DNA from: Microbacterium sp. zg-Y625
GTDB lineage: Bacteria; Actinomycetota; Actinomycetes; Actinomycetales; Microbacteriaceae
DNA: 64,000 nucleotides
Assembly (NCBI RefSeq): GCF_030246925.1
Contig: NZ_CP126740.1
Location: 2,232,001-2,296,000, forward strand
Reading direction: 5' to 3'
Shown here: one piece after another, positions 37,029 through 46,493 of the stretch
Numbering within the stretch: position 1 is the stretch's first letter
Layout of the letters: each line of letters starts with the position of its first letter
Position numbers and translations under genes: made by a program
The notes under the pieces: generated by a model
The model's input: the letters and a program-made list of their open reading frames with translations, nothing else
Database searches by the model: none
What the model was told of the DNA's origin: nothing

Positions 37029-38129
37029 ATGCGCAACAGCCGTCATCTTCTCGGAGTCCTTGCCGTCACCGGCCTGCTCGGCACCTCGCTCGTCGCGTGC
37101 AGCAGCACGTCCGACGGCTCGGCCGATGCGGCCGCGCCCGCCGACATGACGCTGCGCACGAACGACTGGAACCCGCCGGCGCATCCGTTCACCACGGCCG
37201 GCTGGGAGCCGCTCGGGGAGGCGCTGCTCGAGGCGACCGACGGGGCAGTGAGCATCGAGCACTACCCGTCCGAAGGGCTCGGCGCCGTCGGCGACACCCT
37301 GACGCTGCTGCAGAGCGGCATCGCCGACATGGCCTCGACCACGGTGGCCTACCACCCCGCCGAGTTCCCGCTGCTGCAGGTCACCGCGGGAGCCGCGTGG
37401 GAGGACGCCGCGCTGTCGGCGCAGGCGATGTGGGAGATGTGCCAGCAGGAGCCGTTCGTCTCGGAGATCAAGGCCGCAGGCGTCGTGCCCATCGTCTGCA
37501 CCTCGGTCTCCCCCTACGAGCTGTTCCTGCGCGGCAACGCGGTCGAGGGCGTCCCCGCCGCCTTCGAGGGCAAGCGCATCCGCGCGACCGGGCTGCAGGG
37601 CGAGATCGTCTCGGCGCTCGGCGCGACCGCCACGACCGATTCCAGCACCGAGATCTACCTGCGCATGGAGCAGGGTGCCATCGACGGGACCACCGCCGGC
37701 TGGTACACCATGCCGGCGCTGTCGCTCGGTGAGGTCACGACCGATGCGACCGTGGGCCTGGCGAACTGGAACGCGGGCCTGGTGATGTTCGCGATGTCGC
37801 AGAAGAAGTGGGACGCGCTCGACGACGACGTACGCGAGACGCTGCGCGAGCTCGGACGCGAATACTCCCTCGCCGTGGCCGAGGGAGTCGACGCCGAGGA
37901 TGCCGAGGCGAAGAAGGACACCGCCGACAGCATCACGTCCTACGAGGTCTCCGAGAAGGAGCGCGCCGCCGTCCGCGACGTCGTCTCCACCGTGCTCGAC
38001 CGATGGGTCACGCGGATGGACGCCGAGCGCGGACTGGGCGCCGAGGCGCAGGCGGCGGTCGACGTTCTCGACTCGCTCCGCGACCTCGAGCCCCAGCCCG
38101 TCGACGAGTGGACCCCCTCGGCGTACTGA
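37029..38129 (+). CDS. TRAP transporter substrate-binding lipoprotein (DctP family)
   Basis: 366 aa. Lipobox LVAC (~21-24), then DctP fold with the conserved arginine loop (FEGKRIRATGLQGEIVSALGA) and VYLRMEQGAIDG-type segment (EIYLRMEQGAIDGTTAG). TRAP binding proteins capture carboxylates, and the Arg forms the salt bridge. First gene of the GntR-controlled operon. Confidence 0.92.
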   Translation: MRNSRHLLGVLAVTGLLGTSLVACSSTSDGSADAAAPADMTLRTNDWNPPAHPFTTAGWEPLGEALLEATDGAVSIEHYPSEGLGAVGDTLTLLQSGIADMASTTVAYHPAEFPLLQVTAGAAWEDAALSAQAMWEMCQQEPFVSEIKAAGVVPIVCTSVSPYELFLRGNAVEGVPAAFEGKRIRATGLQGEIVSALGATATTDSSTEIYLRMEQGAIDGTTAGWYTMPALSLGEVTTDATVGLANWNAGLVMFAMSQKKWDALDDDVRETLRELGREYSLAVAEGVDAEDAEAKKDTADSITSYEVSEKERAAVRDVVSTVLDRWVTRMDAERGLGAEAQAAVDVLDSLRDLEPQPVDEWTPSAY

Positions 38130-38158
38130 CGCCGGGGAGCGAGGAAAGGAGGAGCGTC

Positions 38159-38659
38159 GTGGTGTATCGCCTCACCCGTGCGGTCGAACGCACCGTCATC
38201 GCCATCGGCGGTGCAGGGCTCGTCGCGCTGATGCTGCTGTTCTGCGCCGACGTCGTCGCCCGGTACGCCCTGCACCGGCCGATCGACGGCGTCATGGAGA
38301 TGACGACGACGCTCTTCCTCCCCCTCGTGGTCTTCATGGGCATGGCCCTGTCGGTGCGGGTGGACGGGCAGGTGCGGCTCGGCGTCATCGCCGACCGCCT
38401 GGCTCCGCTCGCACAGCGCGCCCTGCGTGGGCTCGCCCTCCTCGTCGGCGCCGTGCTGTGGGCGGCGATCGCCGCCGCCGTCGGCACCCGGGCCATCGAG
38501 TCCTTCCAGGCCGGCGAGGTGTCGACGGTGTCGTTCGGGTTGCCGGTCTTCACCGGTTACGCGATCGTCGCGGCCGGCTCCGCCCTCATGGCGGTGGTGT
38601 CCCTGCTCAACATCGGCCAACCGCCCGCCGACACCGATCCCGCGCTCGACGGCGTCTGA
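38159..38659 (+). CDS. TRAP transporter small permease (DctQ family)
   Basis: 166 aa with four membrane segments (LVALMLLFCADVVARY, FLPLVVFMGMALSVRV and two later). RPIDGVMEMTT is the usual DctQ loop. GTG 38159 lies seven bases after AGGAGG; the next codon is also GTG and cannot be excluded. Confidence 0.9.
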   Translation: MVYRLTRAVERTVIAIGGAGLVALMLLFCADVVARYALHRPIDGVMEMTTTLFLPLVVFMGMALSVRVDGQVRLGVIADRLAPLAQRALRGLALLVGAVLWAAIAAAVGTRAIESFQAGEVSTVSFGLPVFTGYAIVAAGSALMAVVSLLNIGQPPADTDPALDGV

Positions 38660-38672
38660 GAGGGAGAACACC

Positions 38673-39968
38673 ATGGACATCGCCCTGCCCCTCATCCTCT
38701 TCGTGGTCATGCTGCTGGCCGGCATCCCGGTCGCCTGGACCATGGCGATCGCCGGTCTCGTCGGGGTGTTCGCCCTGACCGGCAGCCTCGACATCGTGCG
38801 CGGTCAGCTCGAGACCGTGGCGTACAGCGAAGGCACCAACTACAGCCTCATCACCATCCCGCTGTTCGTGCTGCTGGCCTATGTCGTGCAGAACGCCCGC
38901 CTCTCGAACGACCTCTTCGACGCGGTCGCCGCCTGGCTCGGCCGCCTCCCCGGCGGACTGGCGGTGTCGAGCATCTTCGCCGGCGGCGTGTTCGGCGCCA
39001 TGTCCGGCACGTCGGTGGCCTCGGCGACCGTCATGTCGCGCATGGCGGTGCCCGCGATGGACGCCCGCGGCTACAGCCGGGCACTGTCCACCGGCGCCGT
39101 CGCCGCAGGATCGACCCTGTCGACCCTCATCCCGCCGAGCGTCGTGCTCATCGTCTACGGCATCTCCACCGAGACCTCGATCGGCCAGCTGATGATGGCC
39201 GGCGTGCTCCCCGGGGTGCTCCTCGCGGTGCTCCTGGCCGCGCTCATCATCGTCATCGCGGTGCTGCGCCCCACCGCCGCTCCGCGCGGCCCCCGCACGA
39301 CCTGGGAGGAGAAGCGGCGCACCGTGCTCGGCGTGATCCCGGTCGTCTCGCTGATCGTGCTGCTCATGGTGTGCCTGTACACCGGCGTGGCGTCGCCCAC
39401 CGAGATCGCCGCCGTGGGCGCCTTCGGATCGATCGTGCTGGCGCTCGTGATGCGCCGCCTCTCCTGGCGCGGATTCGTGGATGCCGTCACCCAGACCCTC
39501 AAGGTCACCGTCATGATCTTCGGCCTCTTCATCGGAGCCGGATTCTTCGGGCAGTTCCTGACGCTTGCCCGCATCCCGCAGACGGTCGTGATGTGGGTGG
39601 AGGGCCTCGGCCTCGACCCCATCGGCATCCTGCTGCTCGTCGCGCTGATCTACATCATCGGCTGCATGTTCGTCGACGAGATGCCGTTCATGCTGCTGAC
39701 CCTGCCGGTGACGTTCCCGCTCATGACCGTCACGGCCGGATTCGACCCGGTCTGGTACGGCGTCTTCTCGGTGATGCTGCTGAACATCGGCCTGATCGCG
39801 CCGCCCATCGGCATCGTGACGTTCATCGTCGCCGGTGTCACCAAGACCAAGCTCGCCGACGCCTACCGCGGCGCCCTGCTCATGCTGATCGGCATCGTCA
39901 CGGCCATCGTCACCGTCACCGTCTGGCCGGACCTCGTGACCTGTCTGCCCGACAACATGCTCAAGTGA
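38673..39968 (+). CDS. TRAP transporter large permease (DctM family)
   Basis: 431 aa, about 12 membrane segments. Family blocks include GVFGAMSGTSVASATVMS, AAGSTLSTLIPPSVVLIVYG and IGLIAPPIGIVTFIV. Sodium-coupled import of the substrate captured by the DctP protein. GAGGGAGAAC precedes ATG 38673. Confidence 0.94.
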   Translation: MDIALPLILFVVMLLAGIPVAWTMAIAGLVGVFALTGSLDIVRGQLETVAYSEGTNYSLITIPLFVLLAYVVQNARLSNDLFDAVAAWLGRLPGGLAVSSIFAGGVFGAMSGTSVASATVMSRMAVPAMDARGYSRALSTGAVAAGSTLSTLIPPSVVLIVYGISTETSIGQLMMAGVLPGVLLAVLLAALIIVIAVLRPTAAPRGPRTTWEEKRRTVLGVIPVVSLIVLLMVCLYTGVASPTEIAAVGAFGSIVLALVMRRLSWRGFVDAVTQTLKVTVMIFGLFIGAGFFGQFLTLARIPQTVVMWVEGLGLDPIGILLLVALIYIIGCMFVDEMPFMLLTLPVTFPLMTVTAGFDPVWYGVFSVMLLNIGLIAPPIGIVTFIVAGVTKTKLADAYRGALLMLIGIVTAIVTVTVWPDLVTCLPDNMLK

Positions 39969-40003
39969 CGCCCCCGCCGTCCCCGATCCCCCGAGGAGTT
40001 CCC

Positions 40004-41017
40004 ATGACCGACACCCGCCCACGGGTCGCGCTGCTGCTGACCGGCGGCACGATCGGCAGCGGAGGCCACGACGAGAACGACCGCCTCGACTACGTCGACC
40101 TCGCGCGCGTCCTCAGCGACGACGAGGCCCTGCCCCTGTACCGCTTCCCCGAGCACATCGAGGTCGTCCCGCAGCGGTTCACCCGCATGCGCAGCAACGA
40201 CGTGGATCTGGCCGTCTGGCGCCGGCTGCGCGACGAGATCCTGCGCATCGAGCGCGAGGAGCCCGACACGGCCGGCATCGTCATCGCCCACGGCACCGCC
40301 ACCCTGGAGGAGACGGCGTACTTCCTGCAGCTGACGGTTCCCACGACGCTTCCCGTCGTGCTCGTCGGAGCGCAGCGCCCGCCGACGGCCCTCGGGTCCG
40401 ACGCACAGACCAACCTGCAGGCCGCGATCTGCCTCGCCGCATCGCCCGCCGCCCGCGGACACGGGGTGCTCGTCGCCATGGACGATCGCATCCTGTGCGC
40501 CCGCGACGTGACCAAGGCGTCGAACCACGCACTCGACGCGTTCGAAGCCCGCGTGTACGGACCGCTCGGCGAGATCGACGCCTACGGGAACGTCTGGATG
40601 TACCGCAAAGACCTGCGGGCCCACACGACGACCAGTGCCTTCGCTCACCTCCTCGACGACCCCGAGGTGCAGCTCGCCCCCACCGAGATCGTGCCGATGT
40701 GGGCCGGCGCCACCCCGCGCCTGCTCGAACGCGCTCTCAGCGACGGCGCCGCCGGTGTGGTGCTGGCGGCCCTGCCGCCGAGCATGAGCCCCCAGGCCGT
40801 CGAGGATGCCGTCGACGCGGCGGTGGCCGCCGGCGTCGTGGTCGTGCAGTCCAGCCGGGCGGCCGGGGGCCGCGTGCACCACCGGCGCGACTTCGACCGG
40901 CGTGGCCTCGTCTCCAGCGACTCGCTGTCGCCGCAGGCGGCACGCGTGCTGCTCAGCCTCTGCCTGACGGCGGGGTACACGATCGACCAGACGCGCGACG
41001 CGTTCGCTTCGCACTGA
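40004..41017 (+). CDS. Asparaginase/glutaminase-family protein with altered motif
   Basis: 337 aa. Motif 1 LLTGGTIGSG (first Thr nucleophile ~T13) and motif 2 in altered form: HGTATLEETA at 96-105, where type I/II asparaginases have HGTDT. A99 therefore replaces the Asp that helps activate the second Thr; the Lys of ARDVTK is present. It may act on a different amide or by a different mechanism. No signal peptide. GAGGAG precedes ATG 40004; its stop overlaps the MFS start (TGATG). Encoded with a TRAP importer and an isochorismatase-type amidase. Confidence 0.85.
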   Translation: MTDTRPRVALLLTGGTIGSGGHDENDRLDYVDLARVLSDDEALPLYRFPEHIEVVPQRFTRMRSNDVDLAVWRRLRDEILRIEREEPDTAGIVIAHGTATLEETAYFLQLTVPTTLPVVLVGAQRPPTALGSDAQTNLQAAICLAASPAARGHGVLVAMDDRILCARDVTKASNHALDAFEARVYGPLGEIDAYGNVWMYRKDLRAHTTTSAFAHLLDDPEVQLAPTEIVPMWAGATPRLLERALSDGAAGVVLAALPPSMSPQAVEDAVDAAVAAGVVVVQSSRAAGGRVHHRRDFDRRGLVSSDSLSPQAARVLLSLCLTAGYTIDQTRDAFASH

Positions 41018-42183
41018 TGCCCACCGCACCATCCCAGCGGGTCGCCGTCGGCGCCCTGGCCGTCGGCACCGCGGTGATGTCGGGGATCTATGCGCCGCAG
41101 CCGCTGCTGGCGGAGATCGCGCGCGAGTTCGGCAGGAGCGCCTTCGAGGCGAACCTGGTGGTATCCACCACCACGCTCGGCATCGCCCTGGGCGTCTTCC
41201 CGATGGCGGCGATGGCCGCGCGGTTCGGGCGGGGCCGCTCCGTCGCCCTCGGCCTCGCGCTCGCGACCCTGCTCACAGGGCTGACGGCGACGGTGTCGGG
41301 GTGGGAGATGCTCGTGGCTGTCCGATTCCTCGCCGGCATCGCCAGCAGCGCGGTGCTCGTCGCCGCGATCGCCTGGACGACCGCGGTCGTCGACCGCGCC
41401 GCGGCCGCGCGCGTGGCCGCCATGTACGTCGCGGGCACGACGGCCGGCGGCATCCTCGGGCGCGTGCTGTCGGGCGTCGTCGCCGACGCGTTCGGCTGGC
41501 GGTGGGGGCTGCTCGCCGTCGACGCTGCTCTCTTGATCGCGGCCGTCATCGGGCTCGCCCTGATCGTCCGCGCGGCCCGACGCCCTGAGCCGCACCCCTC
41601 CCCCGCGTCCACCCCGGTGGCGTTCGGCTCGCGCACCCTGCGCTGGCGGCTGTACGCCCTGGGCGGCCTCGGCACCGCGGTGTTCGTCGGCGTGTTCAAC
41701 GCGCTGACGTTCCGCATGACCGAGCCGCCCTTCTCCCTGAGCCTGACCGCCGTGTCGCTGCTGTTCCTGACCTACCTCGCCGGCACGTTCTCGTCCATGC
41801 GCACCGGGGCGATCATCGAGCGTTGGGGTGCCCGCGGCGCGGCAGCGCTCGGCACCGTGCTGGCGCTCGTCGGGGTGCTGATCACGCTCGCGTCGACCCT
41901 GTGGGCCGTCATCGTCGGCCTGCTCGTGCTGGCGGCCGGGTTCTTCATCGTCCACGCCACGGCGAGCGGGCTGGTTCCCCGCATGATCGCCACCCCGACC
42001 ACGGGTTCCGCCTGGTACACGCTCTTCTACTACGGCGGCTCGTCCGTCGGTGCCCTCGCGATGGGCCTCGCCTGGGACATCGCGCGGTGGCCGGCGGTGG
42101 CCGGTCTCGGCGGCGTGCTGTGCGTCGCCATGATCGCGGTCGCCTCGTCACTCCCCTCCCGTCGCTCTTCCCTCCTCCCCTGA
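41017..42183 (+). CDS. MFS transporter
   Basis: 388 aa, 12 predicted membrane segments. Starts with an MFS entry VMSGIYAPQPLLAEI and has a motif-A-like loop AMAARFGRGRSVALGL between helices 2 and 3. Similar to sugar/drug-efflux MFS carriers; in this operon it may export a product of the amidase pathway. ATG 41017 shares its A with the asparaginase-like stop. Confidence 0.88.
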   Translation: MPTAPSQRVAVGALAVGTAVMSGIYAPQPLLAEIAREFGRSAFEANLVVSTTTLGIALGVFPMAAMAARFGRGRSVALGLALATLLTGLTATVSGWEMLVAVRFLAGIASSAVLVAAIAWTTAVVDRAAAARVAAMYVAGTTAGGILGRVLSGVVADAFGWRWGLLAVDAALLIAAVIGLALIVRAARRPEPHPSPASTPVAFGSRTLRWRLYALGGLGTAVFVGVFNALTFRMTEPPFSLSLTAVSLLFLTYLAGTFSSMRTGAIIERWGARGAAALGTVLALVGVLITLASTLWAVIVGLLVLAAGFFIVHATASGLVPRMIATPTTGSAWYTLFYYGGSSVGALAMGLAWDIARWPAVAGLGGVLCVAMIAVASSLPSRRSSLLP

Positions 42184-42205
42184 CCCCCACCGAAGGAGCC
42201 CTCCC

Positions 42206-42835
42206 ATGTCCGATGCATTCACCGCCGCCGGCTACGGCGCCCGCCCCGTCGGCTTCGGCCGCAAGACGGCCGTCGTCGTCGTCGACTTCCAGCTCGGGTT
42301 CACCGGGGGCACCAATCCCATGGCGCAGAGTCCGCACGTCGGGGCCGCTGTCGCGCGGGCGAGCGAGGTGCTCGCCGACCTGCGCGCACTCGATGTGCCG
42401 GTGCTGCACACCTTCGTCGCCTACCGCGGCGATTGGGAGCTGGGCTACTGGAAGGCGGCGGGTTCGCTCTCGGCCTTCACTCCCGACAGCGACCTCGCCC
42501 AGGTCGACCCCCGCGTGCTCGCTCCCACCGACGCCGTGGTCGAGAAGCGCTTCCCCTCTGCGTTCTTCGGCACCGACGTCGCCTCGATCCTGCGCTACTG
42601 GGACGTCGACACCGTCGTCGTCATGGGGTGCACCTCGTCGGGCTGTGTCCGGGCGTCGATCATCGACTCGTTCTCGTACGGCTTCCGCACGATCGTCGCG
42701 GAGGACTGCTGCGGCGACCAGGACGCGCAGGCGCACGCCGACAACATGCGCGATGTCGGGCGCCGCTACGCCGACGTGCTCTCGGGCGAGGAGATCATCG
42801 CGCACCTGACCGCGGCTGCCGCGCCGGCGGGCTGA
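42206..42835 (+). CDS. Isochorismatase-like hydrolase (maleamate/N-carbamoylsarcosine amidase type)
   Basis: 209 aa. Catalytic triad residues readable as D27 (VVVDFQ), K114 (VVEKRFPSAF) and C147 (CTSSGCVRAS). The VRAS tail and AEDCCGDQ block resemble NicF (maleamate) and N-carbamoylsarcosine amidohydrolases more than true isochorismatases. It should release ammonia from an amide. Final gene of the TRAP locus; GAAGGAG precedes the ATG. Confidence 0.88.
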   Translation: MSDAFTAAGYGARPVGFGRKTAVVVVDFQLGFTGGTNPMAQSPHVGAAVARASEVLADLRALDVPVLHTFVAYRGDWELGYWKAAGSLSAFTPDSDLAQVDPRVLAPTDAVVEKRFPSAFFGTDVASILRYWDVDTVVVMGCTSSGCVRASIIDSFSYGFRTIVAEDCCGDQDAQAHADNMRDVGRRYADVLSGEEIIAHLTAAAAPAG

Positions 42836-42851
42836 CCCGCCTGCGCGCGCC

Positions 42852-44483
42852 TCACCCGGCGAGCGCCTGGTGCACCGACGCGACGGCGCTCGAACCTTCC
42901 CCCACGGCCGCGGCCACGCGCTTCATCGACCCGCGCCGCACGTCGCCGGCGGCGAAGACCCGTGGGATGGAGGTCTCGAACGGCAACGGCTCGCGCGCCA
43001 CGGCGGACCACACCCCGCGTGACGGCGCGGTCACGTCGGTCCCGGTGCGGATGAAGCCGGCCTCGTCGCGGTCGATGCGCGTGAGCCACGACGTCGCGGG
43101 ATCGGCGCCGATGAAGCAGAACACCCCGCGGGCCGGCACCTCCCCCACGGTGTCGATCCGCACTGCTTCGAGCGCGTCCCCGCCCTCGAGCCCGACGAGG
43201 TGGGAGCGCGTGTGCACCTGGATCCGCGGATCCTCCGCGATGCGATCGACGAGGTACGACGACATGCGCGCGCCGAGGTCGTCACCGCGCACCACGAGGT
43301 GCACGGGGCAGCCACTGGATGCCAGGTACAGCGCCGCCTGCCCCGCGGAGTTCGCGCCGCCCACCACGACGACCGGTGATCCGGCCACCTGCCGCAGCTC
43401 CAGAGGGGTGGCGGCGTAGTGGATGGCGGTGCGCTCGAAGTCCTCCCACCGGTCCAGGTGCAGCCGGCGGTACGCCGCGCCGGAGGTGACGATCGCGGCG
43501 CGGGCGTCGATCGCGCGCCCGTCGGCGAGGGCGACGCGCACGCCGGCCGCCGTGGGCGTCAGGCCGACGGCCTCGCAGGGCGCGCACACCCGCACCCCGA
43601 ACTTGATGGCCTGCAGCGAGGCCTGACCGATCAGGTCGCCGCCGCTGACCCCGAACGGGAAGCCGAGGAAGTTCTCGATGCGCGACGTCGCGGCGGCCTG
43701 CCCGCCCGGGGCGACGGACTCCAGCAGCACCGTGCTCAGACCCTCCGACGCGGCATAGATGGCAGCGGCGAGCCCGGCCGGACCGCCGCCGACCACGACC
43801 ACGTCGGCAGCCTCGCTCTGCGTCGGCTCGTAGCTGAGGCCGAGTCGCTCGGCCACCAGGCCCGGCGTCGCCCGCACCAGCGGCTCGCCCTGGATGAAGG
43901 CGACGGGCAGCTCGTCCAGCGAGAAGTTGTGCGCCCGCAGGTCCAGCGCCTCACCGGGCGGCAGGGCGACCGCTGCGTGGACGAGGTCCAGCCGCTCCGC
44001 GAAGCGGCGGAGGGCGAGGAAGTCCGCCGACGTCTCACTGCCGACGAACTTCAGCGTCATCGCCGCCGGTCCGCGCCGCAGCGACTCGCGCCGCTCCCAG
44101 AGGGCGTGGAGGATCAGATCCCCCAGCTCGTCGTCGTCCGACAGCAGACGCCGGAGGTCCACCCGCGACAGCCGGCGCATGCGACCGGCACGGCTAGCCC
44201 GCGCCGACAGGAAGGCCCGCTGCCCGTTGAGCAGGCCCAGTTCACCGGCGAAGGACCGCGGCCCGGCGACGGTGATCACCACTTCGTCGACCCAGCTCAT
44301 CGCGTCGCGGACGATCTCGAGCTCGCCCGACTCCACGAGGATCATGGAGTAGTCGCGGTCGCCGGCGCGGAAGACGTAGTCGCCCTCGGCCACCTCGAAC
44401 GGCTCGGCCCGCGCCGCCAGTCGCGTCCACTGGTCATCGGTGAGCGCGGGCGCCACACCGACCGGCGAGGTCGTCGTGTCCAT
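42852..44483 (-). CDS. cNMP-binding-domain / thioredoxin-reductase-like fusion, active-site Cys lost
   Basis: 543 aa. Residues ~15-130 form a cyclic-nucleotide-binding domain (phosphate cassette FAGELGLLNG at 78-87); then a short thioredoxin-like linker and a TrxR-like FAD/NAD(P)H flavoprotein (GGGPAG 232-237; GGANSA 375-380; C-terminal GDVRRGSMKR). Where TrxR has CATC before the NADP motif, this protein reads AATP (~357-360), so the classical dithiol is absent; CAPC at 300-303 lies elsewhere and is probably coincidental. Starts 11 bp after nhaA, suggesting one transcript. GAGGAGCAG precedes ATG 44483. Confidence 0.9.
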   Translation of the reverse strand: MDTTTSPVGVAPALTDDQWTRLAARAEPFEVAEGDYVFRAGDRDYSMILVESGELEIVRDAMSWVDEVVITVAGPRSFAGELGLLNGQRAFLSARASRAGRMRRLSRVDLRRLLSDDDELGDLILHALWERRESLRRGPAAMTLKFVGSETSADFLALRRFAERLDLVHAAVALPPGEALDLRAHNFSLDELPVAFIQGEPLVRATPGLVAERLGLSYEPTQSEAADVVVVGGGPAGLAAAIYAASEGLSTVLLESVAPGGQAAATSRIENFLGFPFGVSGGDLIGQASLQAIKFGVRVCAPCEAVGLTPTAAGVRVALADGRAIDARAAIVTSGAAYRRLHLDRWEDFERTAIHYAATPLELRQVAGSPVVVVGGANSAGQAALYLASSGCPVHLVVRGDDLGARMSSYLVDRIAEDPRIQVHTRSHLVGLEGGDALEAVRIDTVGEVPARGVFCFIGADPATSWLTRIDRDEAGFIRTGTDVTAPSRGVWSAVAREPLPFETSIPRVFAAGDVRRGSMKRVAAAVGEGSSAVASVHQALAG

Positions 44484-44494
44484 CTGTCTGCTCC

Positions 44495-46384
44495 TCAGTC
44501 GTCCACTGGCATCGCCGGGGCCGCCGCCCCGGCATCCGCCTGCTCCAGCGCCCGGATGAGCGCCTGCGCGTCGTAGGGTCCGGTGTGCCGTCGTCCGTTG
44601 ACGAACAGGGTCGGCACCGCGGTGATGTTCATGGCCTCGGCGTCGAGCATGTCGTCGCGCACGCGCGAGGCGACCGCCGCGGACTCGAGGTCGCGCTCGA
44701 ATCGGGGCACGTCCAGTCCCAGGCGGTCGGCCAGCCGCACGATGTCCCCCGGGCGCTGGTTCTCCTGATCGGCGAACAGTCCGCGCTCGAACTCGAAGAA
44801 CCGGCCCTGCAGCGCGGCGGCCTCGGACGCCTCGGCACCGGCGAGCGCGTTGGGATGCTGCCGGGTGAGCGGCGCGTGCCGCCAGACGTACCGCAGCCGG
44901 TCGCCCAGCTGTTCGTGCACCTCTTGGATCGCCCCCGACGCCTTCAGGCAGAAGGGGCACTGGAAGTCGCCGTACTCCACGATCGTGTACGGCGCGTCGT
45001 CGGGACCGACCACGTGGTCGCGGCGCGGATCCACCGGCCGGGCGAGGGTCTGGCCGGTCTCGGTGCCCGGCCGCAGGGTGTCGGAGACCCGGAAGATGAT
45101 GGTCGCCAGGACGAAGGCGATGACGGATGCCGCGAGCACGCCGACCCGCGCTTCGTTCTGCGCCGCCGGGTCATCGACGGCGAGGTCGATGATGAAGAGC
45201 GAAATGGTGAAGCCGATGCCGCAGAGTGCGGCGCCGCCGGCGATGCGGTCGAGGGTGAGCCCCGGGCCGAACTCCCCCACGCGCAGCATCCGCAGCACCG
45301 CGACGGAGCCGAAGACGCCCAGGAACTTGCCGACGACCAGCCCGACGACGATGCCCCACGTCAGCGGCGACGCCAGCGCGGCCGCCAGGATGTCGGGGGT
45401 GACCAGCACCCCCGCGTTGGCGAGGGCGAAAAGCGGCAGCACGACGTAGGCGATGTACGGCGAGTACGCCGACTGCAGTCGCTCGTTGATCGAGATCGAC
45501 TCCCGCAGGCTGTTGGCGGCCGCCCGGGCGTACTCGGTGTTGGGCGACTGGCGGAAAGTCCGCGCCAGTTCCAGCGCGTGCTCGACGTCGCGGCGGTTGG
45601 GCCGGTACACCGGCACGAGCAGCGCAATGGCGACTCCGGCGAGCGTCGGGTGCACGCCCGAGGCGAGGAACGCCAGCCACACGATGATCGAGAGCGTGGC
45701 GTACACCGGGCCGCGACCGCCGCGCAGGTAGCGGGTGAGGTAGACGCCGACAAGACCGACTGCGGCGATCAGCAGCGGCGCCGGCGAGAAGTTCTCGGTG
45801 TAGACCAGCGCGATGATGCTGAGCGCCCCCACGTCGTCGACGACGGCCAGCGCCAGGAGGAACACCCGCAGCCTTCCGGGGAACCGGGGACCGACCAGCG
45901 CCAGCGCACCGACGAGGAAGGCGGTGTCGGTGGAGATCACCACGCCCCAGGCGCGCGCGTCGCCGGCGGGCCCGGCGATCAGCAGGAACAGTGCGGCCGG
46001 CACCGCCAGCCCGGCGATCGCGGCGGTGACGGGCACCAGCGCGCGCGACCAGCTGGTCAGCTCGCCGATGGAGAACTCCCGGCGCACCTCGAGCCCGACG
46101 GTGAAGAAGAACAGCGCCATCAGCGCGTCGTTGACCAGCGCGTGCAGTGTGAAGTCCAGCTGCAGGTCGCCGATCCCGACCGAGAGGCCCATCTCCCAGA
46201 ACGTCTCGTACGAGCCGTGGGCGACGTTGGCCCACACGATCGCCACCGCCGTGGCGATCAGCAGCAGCAGGGCGCCGGTGCGCTGCTGTCCCATGGCGCG
46301 CACCTTCGCGGCGATCGAATCCGGGCGCGTGCGACGGGCGCGGTCTTCACCCGCGCTGGCTTCTACGGTGGAATGCCCGGTCAC
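44495..46384 (-). CDS. nhaA: Na+/H+ antiporter NhaA fused to a DsbA-like thioredoxin domain
   Basis: 629 aa. N-terminal NhaA antiporter with ~11-12 membrane segments (STDTAFLVGALALVGP; the ion-binding VVDDVGALS) followed by a C-terminal thioredoxin-fold domain with CPFC at 476-479 and cis-Pro in AVPTLFVNG. The thioredoxin part should face the exterior or membrane surface, depending on an uncounted last helix. GTG 46384 (TGHSTVE) has GGAG upstream; the ORF extends 12 codons further. Precedes the cNMP/TrxR-like gene; a UBP zinc-finger gene diverges from it. Confidence 0.92.
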   Translation of the reverse strand: MTGHSTVEASAGEDRARRTRPDSIAAKVRAMGQQRTGALLLLIATAVAIVWANVAHGSYETFWEMGLSVGIGDLQLDFTLHALVNDALMALFFFTVGLEVRREFSIGELTSWSRALVPVTAAIAGLAVPAALFLLIAGPAGDARAWGVVISTDTAFLVGALALVGPRFPGRLRVFLLALAVVDDVGALSIIALVYTENFSPAPLLIAAVGLVGVYLTRYLRGGRGPVYATLSIIVWLAFLASGVHPTLAGVAIALLVPVYRPNRRDVEHALELARTFRQSPNTEYARAAANSLRESISINERLQSAYSPYIAYVVLPLFALANAGVLVTPDILAAALASPLTWGIVVGLVVGKFLGVFGSVAVLRMLRVGEFGPGLTLDRIAGGAALCGIGFTISLFIIDLAVDDPAAQNEARVGVLAASVIAFVLATIIFRVSDTLRPGTETGQTLARPVDPRRDHVVGPDDAPYTIVEYGDFQCPFCLKASGAIQEVHEQLGDRLRYVWRHAPLTRQHPNALAGAEASEAAALQGRFFEFERGLFADQENQRPGDIVRLADRLGLDVPRFERDLESAAVASRVRDDMLDAEAMNITAVPTLFVNGRRHTGPYDAQALIRALEQADAGAAAPAMPVDD

Positions 46385-46493
46385 GTGATCCCCACTCCGG
46401 CGATGCCAGCAGACAACCACCGATGACGCGCTGGATCAAGCAGCAATCCGCGGGTATCGTGCCGCGCATGGCCGCCCGTTTCCACGGTGAACC

